Origin: Planctomycetota bacterium
GTDB lineage: Bacteria; Planctomycetota; Phycisphaerae; UBA1845
Reading direction: 5' to 3'
Assembly (NCBI GenBank): GCA_022566435.1
Contig: JADFIX010000053.1
Location: 1 to 10,544 of the forward strand
Length of the DNA stretch: 10,544 nt
Part shown: positions 1-6,345 of the stretch, in pieces
Layout of the letters: each line of letters begins with the position of its first letter
How positions within the stretch are numbered: the stretch's first letter is position 1
Position numbers and translations under genes: made by a program
Notes under the pieces: generated by a model
The model's input: only the letters and a program-made list of their open reading frames with translations
Database searches by the model: none
What the model was told of the DNA's origin: nothing

Positions 1-147
1 ACGTGTCCGCTCATAAGGTTCTGCTGGCCTACGACAAACGGTGCGGACGCTCTCCGAAGGGGAAGCGATGATGTTTACAGCAGTGGTCCCGGACGCACCG
101 TTCTTTCTTGTGTAGATCAACGAGGGTACGGCCCCATGGAGAGGAAT

Positions 148-807
148 TCACTCGGCCGGTGTTGAACGCCAATCTGCCAGCCGTCGAGTGATCTCGTTGG
201 CCCGCGCCCCGACGGCTGCCAGATCACCCCGGGCCAAGTCATTCGGATCAAATAGACTCCGGACAAATCCGACGCCCGCACAGCCGGCCTCCAAATACTC
301 GATGAAATTCTCCGGCGTCGGCCCGGCCGTTGGAAACAGCGGCAAGTGCGGAAGTGGCCCGCGTACGGCCCGGATGAAGCCCACGCCTCCCGCCGGGGCT
401 GGAAAGACCTTGATGAAATCCGCGCCATGTCGATGTGCCGTTTCCATCTCTGTGGGCGTGTAGCACCCGGGAATCATCGGCACGTCCAGCTTCGCCGCTT
501 CGACCAGCACCTCCGCGTCGAAAATCGGCGAGACAAGGAATTCGGCGCCTGCCGAAACGGCATCACGAGCCTCGCCGGGCGACATGACCGTACCCGCCCC
601 CACCGTGAGCGCATCCCCTGCGGAGAAGCGCTCGACCAGGGACAACGCGCCGGGCGTCGTGAGCGTAAACTCGACAACCTGAAAGCCGCCATCCACGGCG
701 GCCTGCATGGCATCGCCGGCCAGGACTTCGTTATCAGTTCTTATGATCGCACTGACGCACGCCTGCCGTATGGCCTCCGTGACTTTTGCGCGGCGTGAGT
801 CCTTCAT
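148..807 (-). CDS. eda: KDPG/KHG aldolase family protein (2-dehydro-3-deoxy-phosphogluconate aldolase)
   Basis: A 219-residue class I aldolase of the Eda/KdgA family, a cytoplasmic TIM-barrel enzyme. The family cleaves KDPG to pyruvate and glyceraldehyde 3-phosphate (Entner-Doudoroff or uronate catabolism), and some members act on 4-hydroxy-2-oxoglutarate. Visible motifs are VVEFTLTT with the general-base Glu46, VGAGTV (69-74), LVSPIF (91-96), PGCYTPTE (113-120), FIKVFPA with the Schiff-base Lys133, FPTAG (158-162) and a late GVGFVRSLF (178-186). The length matches the family. The open frame extends upstream to 918, but the ATG at 807 is chosen because GGGAGG stands 5 nt before it and the extra 37 residues look like non-coding sequence. 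Oddities: Thr50 sits where E. coli Eda has the substrate-contacting Arg49, and PTAG replaces the usual PTGG, so the exact substrate is uncertain. It is divergent from the secreted-protein gene that follows and has no visible operon partner. Confidence 0.9.
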   Translation of the reverse strand: MKDSRRAKVTEAIRQACVSAIIRTDNEVLAGDAMQAAVDGGFQVVEFTLTTPGALSLVERFSAGDALTVGAGTVMSPGEARDAVSAGAEFLVSPIFDAEVLVEAAKLDVPMIPGCYTPTEMETAHRHGADFIKVFPAPAGGVGFIRAVRGPLPHLPLFPTAGPTPENFIEYLEAGCAGVGFVRSLFDPNDLARGDLAAVGARANEITRRLADWRSTPAE

Positions 808-812
808 GTCGT

Positions 813-818
813 CCTCCC
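813..818 (-). promoter_or_regulatory. Ribosome binding site deciding the eda start
   Basis: On the minus strand GGGAGG is followed by 5 nt and then the ATG at 807-805. This strong Shine-Dalgarno match favours a 219-residue product over the longer open frame that begins at 918. Confidence 0.8.
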
Positions 819-890
819 TTGTTCGCCTGCGAGACGCCGATGACACGACATCAGCCCGTCTCGGTTTCCCGCCTGATTTCGACCGCGCCG

Positions 891-918
891 ATTCTCGGTG
901 AGCCCAGAAAGAGTGCAA
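891..918 (-). promoter_or_regulatory. Candidate promoter for eda
   Basis: On the minus strand TTGCAC (918-913) is separated by 16 nt from GAGAAT (896-891), a partial match to the sigma70-type hexamers (3/6 and 4/6). Transcription would start near 884, giving a leader of roughly 77 nt. Found by eye, so moderate to low certainty. Confidence 0.3.
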
Positions 919-1058
919 GTGACACTACCAATGCCCGTATACTTGAACATGTGGATTGATCCGGTTTCGTAAAAGCCTTCCCAAGCCGCACGAATGAGCC
1001 CTGGCTCCGATAAGAGATCCGCCCTCGAGCAAACTTTCCGACCCGAATCGCGAGATGC

Positions 1059-1086
1059 TTGAGTTATCGGTCGTTGCGGCTATATT
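1059..1086 (+). promoter_or_regulatory. Candidate promoter for the dockerin/TSP3 protein gene
   Basis: TTGAGT (1059-1064), a 16-nt spacer and TATATT (1081-1086) resemble a sigma70-type promoter. Transcription would begin near 1093 and leave a leader of about 130 nt before the ATG at 1225. A second AT-rich patch (ATAAAATATAAAG, about 1159-1171) lies within that leader and could be an alternative -10 region, but I see no matching -35. Nothing else is recognisable between the aldolase start and 1224. Confidence 0.4.
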
Positions 1087-1224
1087 CTTTCGCCGTCAGC
1101 GTGTTGCGACTTGCCGGATTCGAAGAATGGTTACCAGAGAGACGGGGAGCCCGCTCCGATAAAATATAAAGGACTTGTGTTTAGACTGTTTCCCGGCACG
1201 GGAACTCGTAGAAGGAACCCAATA

Positions 1225-3270
1225 ATGCGCAAAACTCAAGAGTCGCCTCGAACTTGCTGCGGAGGCAACGCTTATCAACGGTCCGACCGGCAACGCGGAA
1301 GTTTTGTCGTTTCTCTGGCCATTTGTGTCTTGATATTCCCCGCCGCCGCGGTACACGCACAGGTGTGTCCGTCGGGGACGATCGTAGACGCCACCCCCTC
1401 ACCGGGCACCATCGACGCGCGACAGCCGCATGAGCCTGGCGACCCTACGCAGCTTCAGGGGATTGGCGGAGCCTCGGAACCCATCATTGTCGTAATCAAT
1501 CCTTCGGTGGCCGCGATCGACCCACCAAATCCGGCTTGTTGGAGTTTGTGTGAAACGGGCGACGGAGGGTTTGCGGCTAACGATATCGCCGCCGTCGTGC
1601 TCCTTGCTCCCGACGGGCAAGGACGGGACCAGTACTTGATTACGCTCAACCGCGCGATTACACCGGGTGAAGCGACGGTGATCACTTATCAAGGTGATCC
1701 GGTGTTTTCGCTGACTTATCGATCGCACCCGACGAATGTCAACGGTGATTCACTCGCCACGGTCGTGGACCTTTCGGCCCTGATCAACTTCATCAACGAA
1801 GTAGCCGACGCGCCGTACGGTGCGTACAGTACGGACATAGATCACAACGGAAAAACGGAAGAACTCGATATCGCGCGAGCGATCGATCTTTTGAACGGCA
1901 TAAACTCTTTCGCCGTGTGGATCGCCACCGACGTTCCCGTAGTTAACGGCTGCGCCGACCGTGTGTTGGACATCGACCTCGACGGTGAACCGGATGATTC
2001 CGACAACTGCCCGAACATCCCAAATGCCGATCAGGATGATGTTGATCAGGACGGCGTCGGCGACGCTTGCGATAATTGTCCGAATCTGGCCAACGACCAA
2101 GACGATACCGATCAGAACGGTGTCGGCGATGCGTGTGAGCCGGACCCCGGTGATGGCGGCAATGGTGGCATACCTGCCGACTGCCCGAAACCGGCAAACG
2201 GGGAACCCGACGACGACGGTGACGGCGTCGCGAATGACTGCGACACGGATCCCGGCGATGGCACGAAGTGCGGTGACTCGGACGGCGACACCTGCGACGA
2301 CTGTTCTTCCGGGGCGTTCGATCCGTTGGATGACGGCACCGATACCGACGACGATGGCATCTGCGACGCGACCGATCCGATAGACACCGACGATTGTCCA
2401 CGCGCAGCGGAGGACAATCAACCGGATTCCGACGGCGACGGGGTGGCCGACTTCTGTGATGATGATCCCGACGACCCGGCCATTTGCGGCGACTCTGACA
2501 ACGACACATGCGACGACTGCTCGTCCGGTTCGTTCGATCCATTGGATGACGGCGACGACCCCGACGGCAACGGAATTTGCAATCTTCCCGATGACGGAAC
2601 ACCGTTGTCGGACGCGGACGGTGATGGCGAACCGGATCAGACCGACAACTGCCCCGATCAAGCCAACGATCAAGCCGACGATGCCGATGGCGACGTACGC
2701 GGTGATTTATGTGATAACTGCGTCGACATACCGAATCCCGGTCAAGAGGCGAACGACAGCGATAGTCTTGGCGACGCATGCGACAACTGCCCGAATGCTG
2801 CCAACGACGACCAAGCGGACGGCGATGGTGACGGCGTAGGTGACGCATGCGACAATTGCCCCGGCATAGCCAATGTCGATCAGGCGGACACCGACGGCGA
2901 CGGCACCGGAGATGCTTGTGAGCCGCCGGATCCAACGACCGACGTGGATGGCGACGACATCGTGGATAGTGAGGACAACTGCCCCAACTTCGTGAATCCC
3001 GACCAGTTTGATGAGGACGAAGACGGCGTCGGCGACGACTGCGACAACTGCGTCGACGTCGCCAACGAGGACCAAGCCGACGCGGATGGCGACGGCGTGG
3101 GCGACGCTTGCGACCAGGATGACGGCGGCGTAGAACCGGGAATGACTGGCGGAAACGTATGCGGCAATTGCGGCAACGGCGCCGGGGTCGGCATGCTGAT
3201 GGGCTTTTTCGGGTGGCTAGGCTTGCGATTCCACTCCGGCCGATCAAGGTACCGAATCCGCCGCAGGTAA
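1225..3270 (+). CDS. Secreted, C-terminally anchored dockerin-like and thrombospondin type 3 repeat protein
   Basis: A 681-residue exported protein of unknown specific function. The ATG at 1225 is chosen because GAAGGA stands 8 nt upstream; an in-frame TTG at 1111 lacks a visible ribosome site. A long basic n-region leads to a hydrophobic stretch (27-44) ending AVHA, with likely cleavage after Ala45. Residues 46-170 match no family I know. Residues 171-230 form a dockerin type I-like pair of EF-hand loops ([13 protein letters not shown] and [13 protein letters not shown]). Residues 249-305 and 461-630 are Asp-rich thrombospondin type 3-like repeats of the [16 protein letters not shown] kind, expected to bind calcium. 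A 50-residue Cys-containing unit occurs twice (331-380, 403-452). The end (643-681) has CGNCGNG, a hydrophobic segment and an Arg-rich tail, suggesting envelope anchoring. It converges on ugd across a terminator. A structural or adhesive surface role is inference; no catalytic domain is visible. Confidence 0.9.
   Translation: MRKTQESPRTCCGGNAYQRSDRQRGSFVVSLAICVLIFPAAAVHAQVCPSGTIVDATPSPGTIDARQPHEPGDPTQLQGIGGASEPIIVVINPSVAAIDPPNPACWSLCETGDGGFAANDIAAVVLLAPDGQGRDQYLITLNRAITPGEATVITYQGDPVFSLTYRSHPTNVNGDSLATVVDLSALINFINEVADAPYGAYSTDIDHNGKTEELDIARAIDLLNGINSFAVWIATDVPVVNGCADRVLDIDLDGEPDDSDNCPNIPNADQDDVDQDGVGDACDNCPNLANDQDDTDQNGVGDACEPDPGDGGNGGIPADCPKPANGEPDDDGDGVANDCDTDPGDGTKCGDSDGDTCDDCSSGAFDPLDDGTDTDDDGICDATDPIDTDDCPRAAEDNQPDSDGDGVADFCDDDPDDPAICGDSDNDTCDDCSSGSFDPLDDGDDPDGNGICNLPDDGTPLSDADGDGEPDQTDNCPDQANDQADDADGDVRGDLCDNCVDIPNPGQEANDSDSLGDACDNCPNAANDDQADGDGDGVGDACDNCPGIANVDQADTDGDGTGDACEPPDPTTDVDGDDIVDSEDNCPNFVNPDQFDEDEDGVGDDCDNCVDVANEDQADADGDGVGDACDQDDGGVEPGMTGGNVCGNCGNGAGVGMLMGFFGWLGLRFHSGRSRYRIRRR
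1735..1914 (+). other. Dockerin type I-like domain (residues 171-230)
   Basis: Two EF-hand-like loops, each followed by a helix, occupy residues 171-230: [17 protein letters not shown] and [17 protein letters not shown]. This matches the dockerin pattern of a calcium loop followed by D-hydrophobic-x-x-hydrophobic. In dockerins the module binds a cohesin, but no cohesin-like domain is visible here. Such modules are frequent in planctomycete exported proteins without a known cellulosome. Confidence 0.7.
2215..2580 (+). repeat. Internal duplication: two 50-residue units (2215-2364 and 2431-2580)
   Basis: Residues 331-380 and 403-452 align without gaps at 37 of 50 positions. Both contain [15 protein letters not shown] followed by FDPLDDG and end in GIC. 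The units start 216 bp (72 codons) apart. The pattern resembles Asp/Cys repeats seen in other planctomycete and myxobacterial secreted proteins, inserted between the flanking thrombospondin type 3-like blocks. Confidence 0.85.
3151..3267 (+). other. C-terminal anchoring/sorting tail (residues 643-681)
   Basis: The last 39 residues contain CGNCGNG, a hydrophobic stretch (about 652-668, [14 protein letters not shown]) and a basic end with Arg at most of the last ten positions. This is the tripartite layout of C-terminal sorting signals such as PEP-CTERM and MYXO-CTERM. The 1283-residue protein of this window ends in the same design. Confidence 0.65.
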
Positions 3271-3306
3271 TCGCGAATCGATCGATCAGTACGGAACGAC
3301 TCAATC

Positions 3307-3334
3307 AGCCCCGCTTCATGCGGGGCTTTCTATT
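3307..3334 (+). terminator. Rho-independent terminator after the dockerin/TSP3 gene
   Basis: A perfect 8-bp stem, AGCCCCGC / GCGGGGCT (3307-3314 and 3320-3327), encloses the loop TTCAT and is followed by TTCTATT. It sits 37 nt after the stop codon. The T-rich side follows the hairpin only on the plus strand, so it ends the plus-strand transcript before the convergent ugd gene. Confidence 0.85.
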
Positions 3335-3403
3335 GCAGCCTCGAAGATGGACAAACCGTCGCCGAGAAGGATGGCACCCGCCTGCGCGGGATCGGTCCTG
3401 GCT

Positions 3404-4720
3404 TCATGACGGCGAGGTCGGCGGGCGACCGATGCAGATGTAGGTGAATCCTTTGCGGGCCATGGCCTTCGGGTCGTAGAGATTCCGACCATCGAAAATC
3501 AGTTTTGAGCTCAGCCGTTCGCCTATCGTATCGAAGTCGGGTGTGCGAAACTTCGGCCAATCCGTGAAGATCACCAGACCATCCGCCCCGTCGAGAGTGT
3601 CGTAGCTGTCGTCGCACATACTGACGCGATCACCAAGCTCGGCTGCGGCCGTTCGCATCGCCTCGGGATCATGCGCCATGACGGTCATGCCTTTTTCTAA
3701 AAACATGCGAATCGCCGCAATGGCCGGTGCCTCGCGCACGTCGTCGGTCCAGGACTTGAACGCCAAACCCCACACGGCCAGCTTGGTCTTCCCGCATCGA
3801 TCACCGAAATGGCTGATCACCCGCTCTGCGAACACCCGACGCTGGCGTTGATTGACCGCCTGAACGGCCTCTGCGATTCGCACGGGGCACCCGGCTTTTT
3901 CGCCCATACTCACCAGCGCACTGACGTCTTTCGGAAAACACGAGCCCCCGTATCCGACGCCGGGAAAGAGAAACGCAGTACCGATCCGCGAATCCGATCC
4001 CATGCCCCTTCGAACGGCCTCGACATCCGCCCCGAACTGATCACACAGGTTGGCGATTTCGTTCATGAACGAGATGCGCGTCGCCAGCATGGCATTGGCG
4101 GCATACTTGGTCATCTCCGCGCTGGCGGGATCCATGACATAGATCCGCTCGTCGCGTCGAAGGAACGAGGCGTACAACTCGCGCATGATCTCCACCACGG
4201 CGGGATTTGTCGCGCCGATGACCACGCGGTCGGGCCTGGTGAAGTCCTCCACCGCCGCCCCCTCTTTGAGGAATTCGGGATTGCTGACGTAGTCGAACGG
4301 GTGATCCGTTTCGGCCCGGATCGCTTCAGCCACTCTGGCGTGCGTACCGACGGGAACCGTACTCTTCATGACCACGACGCGGTAATCATCCATCGCTCTT
4401 CCGATTTGCGACGAGACATTCAGAATGGCGGTCAGATCCGGTGAGCCGTCCTCGGCGGGCGGTGTGCCCACCGCCAGGATAATGATACGCGACTTGCCCA
4501 CCGCGTCCGCAAGATCGGTGGTGAACGTCAGCCTCGCGGCCTTCGCGTTCCGCTCAACAATCTCTTTCAATCCCGGCTCGAAGATGGGCACATCGCCTCG
4601 CTTGAGTCGTCGGATCTTGTCCTCGTCGATGTCGACGCAGATCACGCGGTTGCCGCTGTCTGCAAAACAAGCGCCGGCGACCAATCCGACGTATCCTGTA
4701 CCGACGACTGCGATCTTCAT
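3404..4720 (-). CDS. ugd: UDP-glucose 6-dehydrogenase
   Basis: A 438-residue cytoplasmic NAD-dependent enzyme that oxidises UDP-glucose twice to UDP-glucuronate, a precursor of acidic polysaccharides. The length is normal for the bacterial Ugd/TuaD type. The N-terminal Rossmann motif is GTGYVG (7-12). Also present are GDVPIFEPGL (42-51), AVGTP (83-87), STVPVGT (120-126), SNPEFLKEG (146-154), EMTKYAANA with Lys205 (202-210), GVGYGGSCFPKD with catalytic Cys261 and Asp265, and the C-terminal FKSWTDDVREAP (321-332). The GGSCFPKD signature fits UDP-glucose dehydrogenase better than UDP-ManNAc dehydrogenase (WecC). The ATG at 4720 is preceded by AGGAGAG at normal spacing. It lies 97 nt downstream of wecB on the same strand, so co-transcription is likely, although a promoter-like element falls in the gap. 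Confidence 0.97.
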   Translation of the reverse strand: MKIAVVGTGYVGLVAGACFADSGNRVICVDIDEDKIRRLKRGDVPIFEPGLKEIVERNAKAARLTFTTDLADAVGKSRIIILAVGTPPAEDGSPDLTAILNVSSQIGRAMDDYRVVVMKSTVPVGTHARVAEAIRAETDHPFDYVSNPEFLKEGAAVEDFTRPDRVVIGATNPAVVEIMRELYASFLRRDERIYVMDPASAEMTKYAANAMLATRISFMNEIANLCDQFGADVEAVRRGMGSDSRIGTAFLFPGVGYGGSCFPKDVSALVSMGEKAGCPVRIAEAVQAVNQRQRRVFAERVISHFGDRCGKTKLAVWGLAFKSWTDDVREAPAIAAIRMFLEKGMTVMAHDPEAMRTAAAELGDRVSMCDDSYDTLDGADGLVIFTDWPKFRTPDFDTIGERLSSKLIFDGRNLYDPKAMARKGFTYICIGRPPTSPS

Positions 4721-4766
4721 GCTGCTCTCCTGATCGTACTCTGCTCAGCCATGACCCACGGGCTCG

Positions 4767-4794
4767 ATGATCTCAGCGCATTGTCCCGCGTCAA
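4767..4794 (-). promoter_or_regulatory. Candidate internal promoter for ugd
   Basis: On the minus strand TTGACG (4794-4789, 5/6 to the -35 consensus), a 16-nt spacer and GATCAT (4772-4767, 4/6) lie in the 97-nt wecB-ugd gap. Transcription would start about 40 nt before the ugd ATG, allowing ugd to be expressed without wecB. Sequence match only. Confidence 0.35.
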
Positions 4795-4817
4795 TTCGAT
4801 CCGCCAAGGATAGAGCC

Positions 4818-5909
4818 TCAAGCGGCACCCGTGAGAATACCAACGATACGCTCCGCTGCATGCCCGTCCCACAATTCGGGCATCGTGTCCGAAACGGGAG
4901 GATTGGCGCGTACTTCTCTATACGCACTCATGATTCTCCGGGTCGAATTCCCCGTCAGGCGATTGGTTCCATGACTGATGGTGACCGGCCGCTCCGTATT
5001 GTCCCGCAAGGTGAGACACGGTACCGAAAGAATCGTCGTCTCTTCCTGAATCCCGCCGGAGTCGGTCAACACCAGCGCGGCGTCGGCCGTCAAACGCAGA
5101 AAATCGAGATAACCCAGCGGCTCGACCAACCGAATCCCCGGCGCTTTCGCCACCCGGTCTGCGAGCCCCATTTCCTCGAGATTCTTTCGTGACCTTGGAT
5201 GGATCGGAAACACCACCGGCATATCGCCGGCAATCTGCTCGAGGGCATCGAGAATCGAACAGAAACTCTCGTGGTGATCGACATTGCTGGGACGATGAAG
5301 CGTGACGACGGCGTAGTTCTTGGTGCGCAAACCCAGTTGATCCAGGACTTGCGATTTCGCGGCCCGCTCGCGGCTGCGTAGCAGCGTGTCGATCATCACG
5401 TTGCCCACAAAATGAACTCTCGACGACGCGACACCCTCTTTTTCCAGGTTCTCCACCCCGCTTCGCTCAGTGACGAACAGCATATCGCTGACCGCGTCGG
5501 TCAAGAGTCGATTGATTTCCTCAGGCATCGACCGATCGAAACTTCGTAGTCCCGCTTCGACGTGAGCCACCCGAAGACCGAGCTTGACGCCGACCAACGT
5601 ACAAGCGAGCGTACTATTGACGTCGCCCACCACGATGATCCAGTCGGGCTGATGTTCGATGCAGACCGGTTCAAAGCGCTTCATGGTCTCGGCCGTCTGA
5701 ACGGCCTGCGACCCGCTGCCGACGGCGAGATTGAGGTCCGGACGGGGTATACCCAAGTCCTCAAAGAATAAATGGCTCATCCGTTCGTCGTAATGCTGCC
5801 CCGTATGAATCAGCGTGGTTTCGGCGCCGTTCACCCGCTTCAGGGCATCGACGATCGGCGCAATCTTCATGAAGTTCGGCCTGGCACCACAAACGCAAAC
5901 GAATTTCAT
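4818..5909 (-). CDS. wecB: UDP-N-acetylglucosamine 2-epimerase (non-hydrolysing)
   Basis: A 363-residue cytoplasmic enzyme with the GT-B-like epimerase fold that interconverts UDP-GlcNAc and UDP-ManNAc for surface polysaccharide synthesis. The length is usual for WecB/MnaA. Motifs in order: GARPNFMKIAP (8-18), HTGQHYDERM (35-44), VVGDVNST with Asp96 (93-100), HVEAGLRSFDRSMPEE with Glu118 and Glu131 (116-131), VGNVMIDTL (168-176), VTLHRPSNVD with His205 (202-211), PIHPRS (235-240), and TDSGGIQEE (282-290) followed by NTERP. Asp96, Glu118 and His205 correspond to conserved active-site positions of the family. The ATG at 5909 has GGAG 10 nt upstream, slightly long spacing. It leads a probable two-gene unit with ugd. 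No UDP-ManNAc dehydrogenase follows, so ManNAc itself, rather than ManNAcA, may be what is incorporated. Confidence 0.96.
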   Translation of the reverse strand: MKFVCVCGARPNFMKIAPIVDALKRVNGAETTLIHTGQHYDERMSHLFFEDLGIPRPDLNLAVGSGSQAVQTAETMKRFEPVCIEHQPDWIIVVGDVNSTLACTLVGVKLGLRVAHVEAGLRSFDRSMPEEINRLLTDAVSDMLFVTERSGVENLEKEGVASSRVHFVGNVMIDTLLRSRERAAKSQVLDQLGLRTKNYAVVTLHRPSNVDHHESFCSILDALEQIAGDMPVVFPIHPRSRKNLEEMGLADRVAKAPGIRLVEPLGYLDFLRLTADAALVLTDSGGIQEETTILSVPCLTLRDNTERPVTISHGTNRLTGNSTRRIMSAYREVRANPPVSDTMPELWDGHAAERIVGILTGAA

Positions 5910-5951
5910 CGCACGATCACTCCGCCGCCCCGGACGAGCCGAGGCGGCTGT

Positions 5952-6038
5952 ATGGCGGTTGACAAAGCGCCCGGGCTGATCCGCACCGGGACGATTTTCC
6001 TCATGGTCATATTATCGGCCGTCCTGAGCGCCGGCTAG
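5952..6038 (+). CDS. Possible small single-pass membrane peptide (28 residues)
   Basis: An ATG at 5952 follows GAGG (5941-5944) at 7 nt spacing and opens a 28-codon frame ending TAG. It begins MAVDKAPGLIRTG and continues as a hydrophobic segment, TIFLMVILSAVLSAG. It would be divergent from wecB, whose start lies 42 nt away. The short charged N-terminus plus one hydrophobic helix is typical of small membrane proteins, but a short open frame of this kind also arises by chance. No family is recognised and no promoter is clear. Confidence 0.22.
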   Translation: MAVDKAPGLIRTGTIFLMVILSAVLSAG

Positions 6039-6186
6039 ACCAGAGAGGGCGGCCTGCGGCCTGCCTTGGCTTGAGAATGTGACGCTACCGGGCGAAATCA
6101 GCCACGGATCCGCATGTGGCCCTGCATGCGACCCTGGCCAAACCGAGGTCGATAGCGGGCGTATGCCGCGCGATCCGAATGGCTTG

Positions 6187-6200
6187 CTTTCGTACGAAAG
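6187..6200. repeat. 14-bp perfect palindrome
   Basis: CTTTCGTACGAAAG reads identically on both strands. It lies in non-coding DNA and could be a dimeric regulator site, but it is about 150 bp past the nearest stop codon and near no identified promoter. A 14-bp palindrome is expected about once by chance in a window of this size. Confidence 0.4.
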
Positions 6201-6303
6201 TCAGAAATGCAGGGAGACTCGCCTCGCGACCCAACTCTGCGGGTGGACCTTCAAGCACGGTGGGCGCATCAAGAGAACGAACGGCACATCCACCTGGCGG
6301 CCA

Positions 6304-6335
6304 ACGGCTGACGGCTATGGCTGATGGCTGACGGC
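6304..6335 (+). repeat. Short imperfect tandem repeat (GGCTGAC-like units)
   Basis: After an initial AC, the units GGCTGAC, GGCTAT, GGCTGAT and GGCTGAC follow one another, then GGC. The array lies just past the stop codon of the FG-GAP protein gene. Its short units and single-base variation look like slippage. No function is evident. Confidence 0.55.
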
Positions 6336-6345
6336 GGTCGCGGCG

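Larger units (their letters stand above)
5910..6345. other. Intergenic region between wecB and the FG-GAP protein gene
   Basis: These 436 bases separate two minus-strand genes. They hold a possible 28-codon plus-strand ORF (5952-6038), a 14-bp palindrome (6187-6200) and a short tandem repeat (6304-6335), listed separately. I see no convincing promoter for wecB, although GATAATAT around 6010-6017 on the minus strand could be a -10 without a good -35. No clear terminator follows the FG-GAP gene stop at 6346. Confidence 0.6.

Noticed and set aside
3..71. Open plus-strand frame reaching in from the left edge and ending TGA at 69-71 (tail ...RSPKGKR)
   Set aside because: Only about 22 codons are visible and no family is recognisable, so a partial gene cannot be claimed.
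808..918. N-terminal extension of the aldolase to an ATG at 918
   Set aside because: The extra 37 residues are not aldolase-like, and the ATG at 807 has a strong GGGAGG site. The extension also overlaps the candidate promoter.
1111..1224. N-terminal extension of the dockerin/TSP3 protein to a TTG at 1111
   Set aside because: No visible ribosome site, and it would push the signal peptide about 65 residues into the protein. The ATG at 1225 has GAAGGA at normal spacing.
1943..3304. Long open frame (453 codons) on the minus strand opposite the dockerin/TSP3 gene, plus other antisense and off-frame ORFs over it
   Set aside because: It is extremely Arg/His-rich and is the mirror of regular GAC/TGC/GGC codon runs, which rarely give stop codons in reverse. 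The plus frame has a signal peptide, recognisable repeats, a ribosome site and a terminator.
6079..6331. GTG-start open frames of 81 and 71 codons in the intergenic region
   Set aside because: No good ribosome site, no recognisable motif, and the two frames overlap each other. They run through the short GGCTGAC repeat and look like chance.
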